Source of the DNA: Streptococcus oralis
Lineage (GTDB): Bacteria > Bacillota > Bacilli > Lactobacillales > Streptococcaceae
Assembly (NCBI RefSeq): GCF_003943415.1
Contig: NZ_RJPK01000009.1
Location: 1-44,547 of the forward strand
Direction of reading: 5' to 3'
Length of the DNA stretch: 44,547 bases
The notes below the pieces were generated by a model that did no database searches, was not told where the DNA came from, and saw only the letters and a program-made list of their open reading frames with translations. Of the stretch, positions 17,408-26,796 are shown one piece after another (position 1 is the stretch's first letter; each line of letters opens with the position of its first letter). The position numbers were made by a program, and so were the translations under genes.

Positions 17408-17978
17408 GGGCTACAGTTAAAAAGAGCTCTGCGTAATTTCCTAGGAAAAGATCTTCAGCACTATAAAGAATCTGACTGTCAATGCTCGAAAAACCAAACT
17501 GGGCGAGCTTGTTTTCCAGTTCAGCCAATTCAAAGCCGTGGTGGTTGGTATCTGTCTTGACAAAATCAGCAATGAGGACTTGTCCCTTCTCCCTAAGGTG
17601 ATGGTGAAACATGGCAAGAGTCGCATCTAGATCAGGTATGTGATGAAGAACTCGACTGACAACAATCAGGTCAAATTGCTGCTCCAAGGGATTCACCAGT
17701 AAATCCTGCTCCAAAAACTGGATATTCTTGATATCTTGCTGGTCCGCTTTCAAACGGGCTTGCTCCAGCATTTTCTCTGAGATGTCTACCAGTGTGACAG
17801 ACTTGGCCTGCTTGGCTAGAGGCAAGGCTAATAGGCCTGTCCCACCACCGAAATCCAATATTTCCTTGTCTGATAGAAAATCAATCTGTTTTTCAACTGC
17901 CGGACAAACCAAGTTTGCAAGAAAGATATTTTTGGGCGAATCAAAGGTTTCTGCTTTGTGATTAAAATCGTGTTTCAT
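17388..17978 (-). CDS. Class I SAM-dependent methyltransferase (UbiE-like)
   Basis: A 196-aa protein with the methyltransferase-11/25 fold. SAM motif I is LDFGGGTGLLALPLA at about 42-56; DISEKMLEQA and FDLIVVSRVLHHIPD (about 104-118) follow as motifs II and post-II. The substrate is unknown; small-molecule and tRNA/rRNA targets are both possible. It stands between comGG and the YtxK-like gene. The ATG is 6 nt after an extended -10 (TGT-TAAACT) with no Shine-Dalgarno, so it seems to be transcribed alone as a leaderless message, rather than as part of the pilus operon, and it ends in its own terminator. Confidence 0.85.
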   Translation of the reverse strand: MKHDFNHKAETFDSPKNIFLANLVCPAVEKQIDFLSDKEILDFGGGTGLLALPLAKQAKSVTLVDISEKMLEQARLKADQQDIKNIQFLEQDLLVNPLEQQFDLIVVSRVLHHIPDLDATLAMFHHHLREKGQVLIADFVKTDTNHHGFELAELENKLAQFGFSSIDSQILYSAEDLFLGNYAELFLTVAQKSLAD

Positions 17979-17984
17979 GCTTTT

Positions 17985-17993
17985 AGTTTAACA
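17985..17993 (-). promoter_or_regulatory. Extended -10 of the UbiE-like methyltransferase, predicted leaderless
   Basis: Minus-strand TGT-TAAACT (hexamer 17985-17990), six bases (AAAAGC), then ATG. No ribosome binding site. Confidence 0.45.
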
Positions 17994-18010
17994 CAAAGAA
18001 GTTGAATTGC

Positions 18011-18424
18011 CTAGGAATTGTCTTTCTTATCTGCCTTATTTTCTGTTTTTGTCTGATTTGGTTCTTGACTTGAATCAGTCGCTACCTGTTGCTTTTTATC
18101 CGTTTTCTTTTCCTTGGTTTTCATCGAAGGAAAAAGAAATTCATAGTTGCCCTTATTCATACGAATACTTGTTGCAAAACCTGTTTTCGTATTTTGATAA
18201 GTAACTTTTCCTAAGTTAAATACTCGTTCACCACTTTCTTGCTCAGCCTTATCTTTACTTCGCTTGGCCATGGCAAAAGCAGCCAACTTTTCTTTATTTA
18301 AGGCAAAGTCTTTGTGATGGGCAACTTGTCGATTCAAATAAAACTGTAGCAATAGACTAAAGATGGCTGCCATAGTAACTGCATATAATAGAACACCTGC
18401 CTTAACTTTTTGCTTTTTCCACAC
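18011..18424 (-). CDS. comGG: Competence pilus protein ComGG/CglG
   Basis: A 137-aa product at the last position of the comG operon. It has one transmembrane segment at about 8-30 ([23 protein letters not shown]) without a classical prepilin cleavage site, then a Lys/Gln/Thr-rich hydrophilic tail ([18 protein letters not shown] near 100-117). ComGG-type minor pseudopilins prime assembly of the transformation pilus. It overlaps comGF by 23 nt. The low-complexity C-terminal tail is a visible peculiarity and could vary between strains. Confidence 0.85.
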   Translation of the reverse strand: MWKKQKVKAGVLLYAVTMAAIFSLLLQFYLNRQVAHHKDFALNKEKLAAFAMAKRSKDKAEQESGERVFNLGKVTYQNTKTGFATSIRMNKGNYEFLFPSMKTKEKKTDKKQQVATDSSQEPNQTKTENKADKKDNS

Positions 18425-18863
18425 GATAGATGAATTCCCTTTCTAAGCCTTTTTGAAATTGGAAGCGAAAGCGAACCAATTGATTTTCCTCTGTAATCTG
18501 AGCGAATTTAAGTCCATAAACCATAGGCTGATAGCCCCGGCCACTGCTATCGGTCTTCCGAAAATCATCTAATTTAGACTTGCCTATCGAGATATCCTTA
18601 CCATCCTGTTTCATGTAGATGCGATTGCCTTCCACCTTTTCAAACTGCGAACGCTCTAACTCCGCCTCCAGTTGATCCACAAACAAGAGCCACTCCTTTT
18701 GCTCGCTTTGCTGCTGGTAACGAACTTCTGAAATGAGGAGCTGACTCATAGCTTGAAAAAGGAGCAAGCCTCCGCTAATGACGATAAGGGCAAGCAGAGA
18801 TTCTAAAAGAGTGAAAGCTCTTACCTTACTGCTCTTTAAGGTCGAGCAACTTCTCTGAACCAT
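18402..18863 (-). CDS. comGF: Competence pilus protein ComGF/CglF
   Basis: A 153-aa minor pseudopilin. The prepilin-type motif is [18 protein letters not shown], with cleavage by ComC expected between Ala and Phe near residue 16-17 and the Glu at +5 present. A globular C-terminal half with [17 protein letters not shown] follows. The start at 18863 (MVQRSC) is chosen because it leaves a normal short prepilin leader; an open frame extends 17 codons further upstream but lies inside comGE. It overlaps both comGE and comGG, typical of translational coupling in this operon. Confidence 0.88.
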   Translation of the reverse strand: MVQRSCSTLKSSKVRAFTLLESLLALIVISGGLLLFQAMSQLLISEVRYQQQSEQKEWLLFVDQLEAELERSQFEKVEGNRIYMKQDGKDISIGKSKLDDFRKTDSSGRGYQPMVYGLKFAQITEENQLVRFRFQFQKGLEREFIYRVEKAKS

Positions 18864-19128
18864 GGTAGACCTCCAATCCCTTTTCATTAGCAAATACCTG
18901 AATCTCCACTCCATTTACCTTCACTTGATTTTGCCCTGTCTGCAGGGCCATCTTCGCCACACGTAAGACTTCCTCTTTTTGCAAGATTTCTGCCTCTTCT
19001 CGTCTATTTTTCTGAATTTGTCCCAAGAGGAGGGTCGCAATGCTGGCAAATATGGCTAGCGCTATTACTGCTTCTAGTAAAATCACTGCCTTAATTTGTT
19101 GTTTTCTTAATGCGTTTAATTTTTCCAT
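18826..19128 (-). CDS. comGE: Competence pilus protein ComGE/CglE
   Basis: A 100-aa minor pseudopilin of the transformation pilus. The leader [14 protein letters not shown] precedes a hydrophobic helix [21 protein letters not shown] (about 15-35) with the prepilin Glu preserved in LLEAV. The rest is a small soluble domain ending KLLDLKEQ. It overlaps comGD by 38 nt and comGF by 38 nt. In pneumococcus this protein is part of the minor pilin set needed for pilus initiation and transformation. Confidence 0.86.
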   Translation of the reverse strand: MEKLNALRKQQIKAVILLEAVIALAIFASIATLLLGQIQKNRREEAEILQKEEVLRVAKMALQTGQNQVKVNGVEIQVFANEKGLEVYHGSEKLLDLKEQ

Positions 19129-19525
19129 TTCCTAGATATAATTGATAGCGAATCGCTCCTTTGCTGGTCTGAAATTCAACCTTAGCCAGAGACGAATTGC
19201 CCCCAGCTCGGTCAAAATGAATCGTTTGTCCAGATGGTGCCTGAATCCCTTTGGGAACAGTCAACTTCTGACTACCATTGTTGATTGTCTGCCCATCTAA
19301 GTTTAAGCTGGTCTTTTGCTGACTCGCAACACTGCGTTTTTGGGTTTCGCGATATAGTTCTTCAAACTCCATAAAGAAAATCTGCTCCTCTACCGCCGCA
19401 AAAGTGGACTGGACAGAACCAGACAAGCCTAAACCAAGGATACTCACAAGTCCCAAAACTAAGAGACTTTCCAGCATAGTAAAGGCCTTAATCTGCAACA
19501 GTTTGACTTGTTTTTTGTTTTGCAT
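19091..19525 (-). CDS. comGD: Competence pilus protein ComGD/CglD
   Basis: A protein of up to 144 aa with the prepilin motif KAFTMLESLLVLGLVSILGLGL near residues 13-34; cleavage is expected before Phe. The globular part contains FMEFEELYRETQKRSVAS, which closely follows pneumococcal CglD as recalled. The exact start is uncertain: the ATG at 19525 (MQNKKQVKLL) gives a leader about ten residues longer than the pneumococcal form and overlaps comGC by 38 nt. It is a minor pseudopilin of the DNA-uptake pilus. Confidence 0.88.
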   Translation of the reverse strand: MQNKKQVKLLQIKAFTMLESLLVLGLVSILGLGLSGSVQSTFAAVEEQIFFMEFEELYRETQKRSVASQQKTSLNLDGQTINNGSQKLTVPKGIQAPSGQTIHFDRAGGNSSLAKVEFQTSKGAIRYQLYLGNGKIKRIKKTTN

Positions 19526-19811
19526 GGTATTCTTTATAAGCCTTGGCTTGCTCAGCTGTGATACGGCCGTCCGCCTGTAATTTACTTAGACTCGCATCTT
19601 CATTCTTGTCCAGACTATAGAGTTCTGCCTGACTTTCCACCACCTTAACAACAGCAGCTTTTCCTTTGTCATCAACAGCATCCTTTTGCTTGGTCAAATT
19701 AGGCACAAAGAGCAAGAGGAGAACGCTGATGATTAAAAGGACCACCAACATTTCCACGAGAGTAAAGGCTTTCGCCTTGGCTTTTTTCAAATTTGTCATA
19801 AGTTTTTTCAT
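19488..19811 (-). CDS. comGC: Major competence pilin ComGC/CglC
   Basis: A 107-aa major pilin of the type IV transformation pilus that captures extracellular DNA. The leader MKKLMTNLKKAKAKA is followed by FTLVEMLVVLLIISVLLLLF, with peptidase cleavage between Ala15 and Phe16 and Glu at mature position 5. The soluble domain contains SQAELYSLDKNEDASLSKL. It is processed by the prepilin peptidase ComC/CilC, which is not in this window. It lies directly after comGB, separated by one base. Processing site and length are normal. Confidence 0.95.
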   Translation of the reverse strand: MKKLMTNLKKAKAKAFTLVEMLVVLLIISVLLLLFVPNLTKQKDAVDDKGKAAVVKVVESQAELYSLDKNEDASLSKLQADGRITAEQAKAYKEYHAKQKTSQTVAD

Positions 19812-19812
19812 T

Positions 19813-20829
19813 TTAAAAATTTACCTCCATATTTTGATACATGGGCATGAGCATTGCCGCATAAAGTAAAACGATAATCAGGGCCACAAAGATAAAGACC
19901 AGTGGCTGTACTAAGTTCATGGTGCGGTTGACTCGGGTAAAAAAGGCTTCCCAAGTTTTTTCAGCATAGATTTCCAACTCACTCCCCAGCTTGGACTTGA
20001 CTTCTCCATACTCGATGATGAGACTCAACTCCTTCTTAAAGAATGGATATCTCGCTATGGTTTGAGAAAATTCGCGGCCATTTTGCAGGGCTTGAGCTAG
20101 ATCTTGACCGATTTCTTTAAAAAGCTGAGAACCTTGTTCCTGCATGATCTGAAAAATCTGCGTCAACTCCATTCCCTGTGAAACCATATTGCCCCATTCA
20201 CGCGCATAATAAGCTGTCAGATAAGTCTGGACAAAGATTCCAAGAAAGGGAATCCGTGCTAACATAGAGAAGACCCGCATCTTAGAACTTCTTTTGTAGA
20301 AAGTGAGGGCTAAAAGTAAAGACAGAGAGCAAACCAACACTAGTCCCAGAAAAATTTGTGGCAGATTGCCGATGATTTGGGTGGCGATATTGCTACTGTC
20401 CAGTTGAGGCAGCAAGTAGTTTCTCAACCCCAGCATGATTAGCAGGAGAAATCCCAGCAAAATCAAAGGATAAGTCGCCACTTCAATTAACTTTTTCTTG
20501 ACCTTGGCTAAATTATCCAGATATTCTTCTATCTTTCCCAAACTCAGATGAAGATTCCCGTGCACCTCAGCTAGGGATAATTGGGTCACAATAGCACTTG
20601 AAAAGCCCAAGCTGTTCATCATTTCTGAGAAAGATTTCCCCTGAGACAGGCCCTGGTGCATCTGGGCCACATAGTCCTTTTCCAGCAAGGCGCTTCTCCC
20701 CAAGAAAGAAATAATTTCTACCAAATGAAAGCCACTGGAAAAGAGGTTGTTAAACAGGGTGATGATTTTCTTCTGCTTAGCTGTAGCTAATTTTTTCCGT
20801 TTCAGCTTGAAGACTTGTGATATGTCCAT
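19813..20829 (-). CDS. comGB: Competence pilus platform protein ComGB/CglB
   Basis: A 338-aa inner-membrane platform protein of the GspF/PilC family. Two GspF-type domains are each followed by hydrophobic segments: about 138-158 (YPLILLGFLLLIMLGL), 175-200 (IFLGLVLVCSLSLLLAL) and 310-330 (PLVFIFVALIIVLLYAAML). The start at 20829 (MDISQVFKLKRKKLA) matches the pneumococcal protein; an in-frame ATG 25 codons upstream would lengthen it inside comGA. The start has only a weak AAAG before it and overlaps comGA by 53 nt, so translational coupling is likely. Confidence 0.93.
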   Translation of the reverse strand: MDISQVFKLKRKKLATAKQKKIITLFNNLFSSGFHLVEIISFLGRSALLEKDYVAQMHQGLSQGKSFSEMMNSLGFSSAIVTQLSLAEVHGNLHLSLGKIEEYLDNLAKVKKKLIEVATYPLILLGFLLLIMLGLRNYLLPQLDSSNIATQIIGNLPQIFLGLVLVCSLSLLLALTFYKRSSKMRVFSMLARIPFLGIFVQTYLTAYYAREWGNMVSQGMELTQIFQIMQEQGSQLFKEIGQDLAQALQNGREFSQTIARYPFFKKELSLIIEYGEVKSKLGSELEIYAEKTWEAFFTRVNRTMNLVQPLVFIFVALIIVLLYAAMLMPMYQNMEVNF

Positions 20830-21718
20830 CTTTAAGAAGCTGGTCAATTTTCTCATTCCAACTGTCTGGCTGGTGTTCTTGATAGTCTTTGTTTGCAAAG
20901 TCAAGAATTCCTCCTCCCCCGATTAATCTCTGGTAGCAGACTCCTTGCAGGACAACTGCTAGTTCCTCCTCCGTCACACCCAACTCCAGAAGGCGCTCAT
21001 AAACACCTCGGATACTCTTGGCATGAATGGTTGAAAAGACTGTCGCCCCTGTCAAACTGGCTCTGACAACTGCACGCGCCGTCTCACTATCACGAATTTC
21101 ACCGATAATCAAGAGATCTGGACGATGTCGGAGAGACAGTTTGATTAGATTTTCATAGGTCAACCCAATTGCTTCATTCAACTGCAACTGCAACATCTCT
21201 TCTTGCTTGATCTCGACAGGGTCTTCGATGGACATAACCTGCTGTCCCTTAAAAAGGGATTTGGCCAATTCGTGCATCAGCGTCGTCTTACCACTACCTA
21301 CTGGACCCGCAAAAAGGTAGAGCCCCCTTTGCCTGTATTGCTCTCCTAACTCCACTAGATCCTGAAACCAAAATCGCAACTCTCTTTCCCCATCGTGCAA
21401 CAACCGAATGACCAAGCTCTCATGTCCCCGATAATCTCCTACGGTTGACAAGCGCAGAGAAGACACCTTCTCTCCATGCTGGTAGTCGCAAGAACCCAGC
21501 TGACTGCGGCGTTTTTCTCCTACATTCATCCCAGCCACAAACTTGAAATGACTAATCACAGCAGCTAAAACATTAAACTCATAGGAGTCAACTAAACACC
21601 TCTCATCACCAATTCGCATATGAAGTTCATAAGTAGCTTCCTTGGGAATGAAATAGATATCCTGAGCTCCTTTTTTCTTAGCAGTAGCAATAATTTTCTG
21701 TGCAATTTCTTGTACCAT
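20777..21718 (-). CDS. comGA: Competence pilus assembly ATPase ComGA/CglA
   Basis: A 313-aa hexameric ATPase of the PulE/VirB11 superfamily that powers assembly of the transformation pilus. The Walker A motif is GPVGSGKTTLM (about 137-147), the Asp box is SIEDPVEI and the Walker B is LLIIGEIRDSETA (about 200-212). The His box is in STIHAKS. It is shorter than general secretion ATPases, as is normal for ComGA. It heads the seven-gene operon. A ComX-dependent CIN box is 20 nt upstream and AAGGAGG gives a strong ribosome binding site. ComGA is also implicated in growth arrest during competence in Bacillus. Confidence 0.96.
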   Translation of the reverse strand: MVQEIAQKIIATAKKKGAQDIYFIPKEATYELHMRIGDERCLVDSYEFNVLAAVISHFKFVAGMNVGEKRRSQLGSCDYQHGEKVSSLRLSTVGDYRGHESLVIRLLHDGERELRFWFQDLVELGEQYRQRGLYLFAGPVGSGKTTLMHELAKSLFKGQQVMSIEDPVEIKQEEMLQLQLNEAIGLTYENLIKLSLRHRPDLLIIGEIRDSETARAVVRASLTGATVFSTIHAKSIRGVYERLLELGVTEEELAVVLQGVCYQRLIGGGGILDFANKDYQEHQPDSWNEKIDQLLKDGHITSLQAETEKISYS

Positions 21719-21737
21719 ACCGCCCTCCTTATCTAAC

Positions 21738-21745
21738 TATTCGCA
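21738..21745 (-). promoter_or_regulatory. CIN box (ComX promoter) of the comGA-GG operon
   Basis: Minus-strand TGCGAATA matches the late-competence consensus TACGAATA at 7 of 8 positions. It is preceded by a long T-run supplied by the upstream terminator, and the comGA start follows 20 nt later. Confidence 0.85.
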
Positions 21746-21751
21746 AAAAAA

Positions 21752-21782
21752 TAAAAAAAGCAACTTAAAAAGTTACTTTTTT
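21752..21782 (-). terminator. DUF1033 gene terminator
   Basis: AAAAGtAACTT/AAGTTgCTTTT-type stem with one mismatch and a T7-A-T7 run on the minus strand; the run leads straight into the CIN box. Confidence 0.75.
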
Positions 21783-22146
21783 ATCTCCATTTCATGCGGC
21801 AAGAACGGTGTTTTTCTTGACCTGTTTGTTTTTCGTAGCCTGGACGTAGCTTTTCATCGGGGATGACTTGCTCATCCTGTAAAAGAGCCAAAGAATGGTA
21901 CTGCTGCAAATACTCATCACACTCATCACACCAACGTTGGTCTGCAGGATCCCAAAAAATAGTCATCAGATCACTCCGACTCTTATAAAGAGGATTCTTC
22001 TTTTCCAGCTCAAACCAGCATAATTTATAATATTTTAGAGCATCATAGTACTTGTTAAAAGAGCGACTCATAATGACATCTTTTTCCCAACCTTCTATGA
22101 ACCACCACGGTTCATAGTCCCCATACATTTCTATAACACGATACAT
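21781..22146 (-). CDS. DUF1033 family protein
   Basis: A 121-aa soluble protein beginning MYRVIEMYGDYEPWWF, which I recognise as the DUF1033 family found beside the cgl operon in pneumococcus. It is rich in Trp and Tyr and contains a CDEC pair (WCDECDEYLQQYH near 78-90) and a basic C-terminus (KHRSCRMKWR). No function is known. The start at 22146 is chosen because AAGGA lies about 10 bases upstream and the family begins with this Met; an upstream in-frame ATG has no ribosome binding site. It is transcribed alone and ends immediately before the comGA promoter. Confidence 0.88.
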   Translation of the reverse strand: MYRVIEMYGDYEPWWFIEGWEKDVIMSRSFNKYYDALKYYKLCWFELEKKNPLYKSRSDLMTIFWDPADQRWCDECDEYLQQYHSLALLQDEQVIPDEKLRPGYEKQTGQEKHRSCRMKWR

Positions 22147-22256
22147 TTTCACTACTTCCTTTGTACCGTATATTATAACGAATTTTCTAGAACAATGAAA
22201 GGATTTTGCTTCATTATAGAACAATCCTCTAGCTTTCTGAAGATACCTATGAATAG

Positions 22257-22292
22257 AAAAGCAAAGGCTGAGTCATCACAGCCTCTGCTTTT
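22257..22292 (-). terminator. nagA terminator
   Basis: AAAAGCAaAGGCTG/CAGCCTcTGCTTTT hairpin with T-run on the minus strand, just after nagA. Confidence 0.85.
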
Positions 22293-22294
22293 TA

Positions 22295-23446
22295 CTATGC
22301 TTGATAACGTTTCACACCATCTAGGTAGGTTGCTACCAATTCCAAATCTTTATCTAGTACGATAAAGTCAGCATCGTAGCCTTCACGGATTTGTCCACAA
22401 ACATCATCAATATGAACAGATTTTGCTGGGTTGAAGCTGGCCATCATGACCGCTTCATGTGGATTCGCAATGCCCCATTCGACCACATTCTTCAAACCGT
22501 CCTTGAGTTTTAGGATAGAACCCGCCAAATTGCCTGTAGATTTGAGTCGAGCAGTTCCATTGGCAACCACTACTGGGAATTCTCCCAACATGTAGTCTCC
22601 ATCTTCCAAACCACCAGCTGTCATACAGTCTGTGATAAGGGCGATATTTTCAGTTCCTTTTTGCTTAAGCAAAATGTCACAGGCCTTGGGATCCACATGG
22701 TGACCATCACAAATCAATTCAGCGTAAGTATGGGGCAATTCATACATGGCTCCCACCATACCGAGCTCACGGTGAGTCAACCCACGCATTCCGTTGTAGG
22801 CATGTACCCAAACGCTTGCTCCAGCATCGACTGCTTTTTTAGCTTCATCAAAAGTCGCATTTGAGTGTCCAAGAGCAACGGTCACTCCTTCACCCGTAAT
22901 CGTACGAACAAAGTCTTCTACACCTTCGCGTTCTGGCGCAAGGGCGATTTTATTGAGCAGGCCATTAGCTGCTTTTTGCCAAGCACGAAACTCATCTATA
23001 CGAGGGTCCTTCATATAGGCAGGGTTTTGAGCCCCCTTGTATTTCTCTGTGAAATACGGACCTTCAAAATAGATACCACGAATTTTCGCTCCACTTGCTT
23101 CCTGATAACGAGCACCGATATTTTCTGTTACCGCAAGCAATTGCTCATAAGATGAGGTCAAAGTTGTTGGCAAGAAACTCGTTACTCCCATGCTGAGGAG
23201 CCCTTCACTCATAGTATGAAGGGTTCCTTCGATATTATTATCCATGACATCCACACCGCCAAAGCCATGAATGTGGGTATCCACAAGTCCTGGAGCAATG
23301 CTGTAGCCTGTATAGTCAATGACATCAGCACCTTCAGGAATCTGTTCTACATGCTTTCCAAACTTGCCATCCACAAGTTCCAAGTAACCGCCACGACGAA
23401 CTCCGTGTGGGTAGAAAAACTGATCCGCTTTAATATAATTAGGCAT
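22295..23446 (-). CDS. nagA: N-acetylglucosamine-6-phosphate deacetylase
   Basis: A 383-aa amidohydrolase producing glucosamine 6-phosphate and acetate from GlcNAc-6-P, used in amino-sugar catabolism and cell-wall recycling. The metal-site motif VDTHIHGFGGVD is near 55-66. HSNATFDEA near 194 and VHAYNGMRGL near 214-223 carry further ligands, and ALITDCMTAGG near 271-281 carries the catalytic Asp. AAGGAGG precedes the ATG. The promoter has consensus-like elements overlapped by a NagR/dre-type operator, predicting induction by GlcN-6-P or GlcNAc-6-P. The gene is monocistronic. Confidence 0.97.
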   Translation of the reverse strand: MPNYIKADQFFYPHGVRRGGYLELVDGKFGKHVEQIPEGADVIDYTGYSIAPGLVDTHIHGFGGVDVMDNNIEGTLHTMSEGLLSMGVTSFLPTTLTSSYEQLLAVTENIGARYQEASGAKIRGIYFEGPYFTEKYKGAQNPAYMKDPRIDEFRAWQKAANGLLNKIALAPEREGVEDFVRTITGEGVTVALGHSNATFDEAKKAVDAGASVWVHAYNGMRGLTHRELGMVGAMYELPHTYAELICDGHHVDPKACDILLKQKGTENIALITDCMTAGGLEDGDYMLGEFPVVVANGTARLKSTGNLAGSILKLKDGLKNVVEWGIANPHEAVMMASFNPAKSVHIDDVCGQIREGYDADFIVLDKDLELVATYLDGVKRYQA

Positions 23447-23496
23447 AATGATAACCTCCTTGATAGATTGATTCTAGAATTTATTATGTCAATTAC

Positions 23497-23539
23497 ATTA
23501 TAAACCTTTCTTTTTCATTTGTAAATGGTATAGACCTTT
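23497..23539 (-). promoter_or_regulatory. nagA promoter with NagR (dre-like) operator
   Basis: Minus strand: -35 TTTACA (23520-23525), 17-bp spacer, -10 TATAAT (23497-23502). The sequence AAATGGTATAGACCTTT (23523-23539, plus strand) matches the TGGTATAGACC core of GntR-family NagR/DasR sites and overlaps the -35. Confidence 0.75.
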
Positions 23540-23551
23540 TTTCTGGAGATA

Positions 23552-23583
23552 TTTTAAAAGAGCTGGATATCTCCAACTCTTTG
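23552..23583 (-). terminator. oatA terminator
   Basis: AAAGAGtTGGA-gata-TCCAgCTCTTT hairpin followed by TTAAAAT on the minus strand; it lies directly upstream of the nagA dre-type site. Confidence 0.65.
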
Positions 23584-23586
23584 ATT

Positions 23587-25404
23587 TTATTTTGATTTCA
23601 CAGGTAGTTCTTGAGCGGCCTTAACAGCAGCTGCAATCGTCTCTGCGTAAAGTTTAGCACCTTCTTCAATCATGTTGCTATCATTTCCAAAGTGGACTTG
23701 GTCGGTTCCAGCCCAGATTTCAGGGTGTTCCTTAGCAACCTTATTCCAGTCAGCGATGCTCACGTAAGGATTCTTTTCAGCTAATTCCCGCGCATAAGCC
23801 GCATACTGCTCAACTGGTTTGTAAGTCTCCTTGCTCTTGTCACCTTCATAAGGAGTTACAAGAATCAGATGGTGGCCTTTGGGGAGGTTTTTAACTATCG
23901 TATCTAAGTCATCTTTGTAATTCTCTGGTCCGTTTACACCCGTTGCAATGACAACTGTTTTTAGAAGTACCTTGTTCTGGCTGTTATTGAGCATGATGTC
24001 ATTGGCTTGCTTGGTCGTCCGACTAACCTGAGCGTTGATATTTGCTTCAGGAAGGGCCTCTTGTAAGGCTGTATTAGCACGCAAGGCTACCGAATCTCCA
24101 ATCAGACTCGTTCCCTCAGAAATTCCAAGTCGGCTAGCCTCTGCTTGCTCAGCAAGAGTTTTTGTTTGTCCTATATTGGTCTGGGCTTGCTTGAAACCAT
24201 TGACCATCAAGTCTGTCTCAAAAGCTCCAACTTGGGGAGCCACAGCTATGATAATCAAGGTAATTAAGGAAAGAACACCAACACCACTAGCACTAATTGG
24301 TTTAATATGAGGTAATCGACTAATCTTCCGTATTAAAGGATTGGTCTTACCAGCAATCAATGGCTCAATAATATAGAAGGATAGGATAGCAAAGAAATAG
24401 GAAAAGATGATTGTCAGAATAACAGCAGGCAGATTACTCATCAACTGAGAAAAGATAATATAAAAAGGCCAGTGGAAGAGGTAAACCGCGTAGCTGGTAT
24501 CCGCTAGAAATGTGATTATACGAGGTTCTTGTATCTCAGGCGTTTTCTCATGCAAGACACGCGCAGCAAAAATCATGACAACGGCTGCTAAGCTGGCAAG
24601 CAAGAATCCAAACAAGTAAGCGAACAGGTAGGTGAACTTGACAAAGAAAGTCAGAAGCAACAATACCAAGAGACCTGCCGCTAACACCAGTAGATTTTGA
24701 CGAAGATCCCACGTCCGATCAAATTGCTTTACTAAATCGCTCGTCTGACGAACCCCCACAACCGTCGCTAAAATACTTCCTAAAAAGAAGGGATAGACAT
24801 GGGTCAGACTTGAAAAGTAGACAGATGAATAGGAACTAGCCATTAGACTACCAATAAACATGGAGAAAAAGCTAATGATAAAAGCTCCCGCAGAAAGGAG
24901 AAAGACCATCCCTCTCAATTGGCTACTAGATTTTGAGCGTTTGGATAAGAACCAAACCGCTAAGCCCCAAAGAATATAGTAGTGAACCTCAACAGCCAGA
25001 CTCCAGTTGTGAACAAAGAGATGCGGAATGAACTGGGATTCATAACTTCCCCCTGTTAACATTTCGTAGAAGTTAGTCATAAAACCGAGAACTCCAGCAA
25101 TCTGGCCACCAATTCCAGCAACATAGTCTTGACGAACCAAGAAAGTAAAAGGCATGGTCACCAAAACCATCAGCACCACAGGTGGCACGATACGATAAAA
25201 CCGTCTCTTAAAAAAGCCCAGCAAATCAATCTGGCGTGCCTTCCCAAATTCTTCTAAAAGGAGGGAAGTGATCAAAAATCCTGAAAAAGTAAAAAAGACA
25301 TCTACCCCAAAGAAGCCTCCAGGAAAGATCGTTTGAAAGAAGTGGTACAAAAGCACCAAAAGTAAACCTGTAATCCTAATCAAGGAAAACCATTTAATAC
25401 GCAT
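23587..25404 (-). CDS. oatA: Peptidoglycan O-acetyltransferase OatA/Adr
   Basis: A 605-aa membrane enzyme that O-acetylates MurNAc in peptidoglycan and so confers lysozyme resistance; the pneumococcal counterpart is called Adr. The N-terminal acyltransferase-3 domain (about 1-370) has ten or more membrane helices and begins RITGLLLVLLYHFFQ with the family's conserved His; FFGVDVFFTFSGFLIT follows. The C-terminal extracytoplasmic SGNH domain has LIGDSVALRA (catalytic Ser near 430), ATGVNGPENY and the DxxH motif DQVHFGN near 572-575. All catalytic motifs are present. The GGAG ribosome binding site supports the start. It is monocistronic. Confidence 0.94.
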   Translation of the reverse strand: MRIKWFSLIRITGLLLVLLYHFFQTIFPGGFFGVDVFFTFSGFLITSLLLEEFGKARQIDLLGFFKRRFYRIVPPVVLMVLVTMPFTFLVRQDYVAGIGGQIAGVLGFMTNFYEMLTGGSYESQFIPHLFVHNWSLAVEVHYYILWGLAVWFLSKRSKSSSQLRGMVFLLSAGAFIISFFSMFIGSLMASSYSSVYFSSLTHVYPFFLGSILATVVGVRQTSDLVKQFDRTWDLRQNLLVLAAGLLVLLLLTFFVKFTYLFAYLFGFLLASLAAVVMIFAARVLHEKTPEIQEPRIITFLADTSYAVYLFHWPFYIIFSQLMSNLPAVILTIIFSYFFAILSFYIIEPLIAGKTNPLIRKISRLPHIKPISASGVGVLSLITLIIIAVAPQVGAFETDLMVNGFKQAQTNIGQTKTLAEQAEASRLGISEGTSLIGDSVALRANTALQEALPEANINAQVSRTTKQANDIMLNNSQNKVLLKTVVIATGVNGPENYKDDLDTIVKNLPKGHHLILVTPYEGDKSKETYKPVEQYAAYARELAEKNPYVSIADWNKVAKEHPEIWAGTDQVHFGNDSNMIEEGAKLYAETIAAAVKAAQELPVKSK

Positions 25405-25487
25405 ACGAGTCTATTCTCCATTAAATTAGGAAGTAAAACACCACCTAATTTTCATTCCATTATACTCCCTATTCTATCAAAAAAAGA

Positions 25488-25518
25488 AGAAAAATCCTAC
25501 GAGAAAACGTAGGATTTT
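25488..25518 (-). terminator. tgt terminator
   Basis: A perfect 11-bp stem AAAATCCTACG/CGTAGGATTTT with a T-run on the minus strand. Confidence 0.85.
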
Positions 25519-25537
25519 GGCATTCTATTTTTACACT

Positions 25538-26683
<1,146 letters not shown>

Positions 26684-26781
26684 CTACCTCCGAAGCTGGG
26701 AAAGACAGTCCCAGTTCATACTTTGTGCCCAAAGGCATACTGTATGATTTTATCAAAAAAACTAGGAACTGTCACGAACTA

Positions 26782-26796
26782 TGGTATAATGAGAGA
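26782..26796 (+). promoter_or_regulatory. Extended -10 promoter of the DUF975 gene, predicted leaderless
   Basis: TGG-TATAAT (hexamer 26785-26790) is followed by six bases and the ATG at 26797. No convincing -35 and no ribosome binding site. Confidence 0.55.

Noticed and set aside
18160..18167. Plus-strand TACGAATA, a perfect CIN-box sequence
   Set aside because: It lies inside comGG on the opposite strand with no plus-strand gene after it; probably chance.
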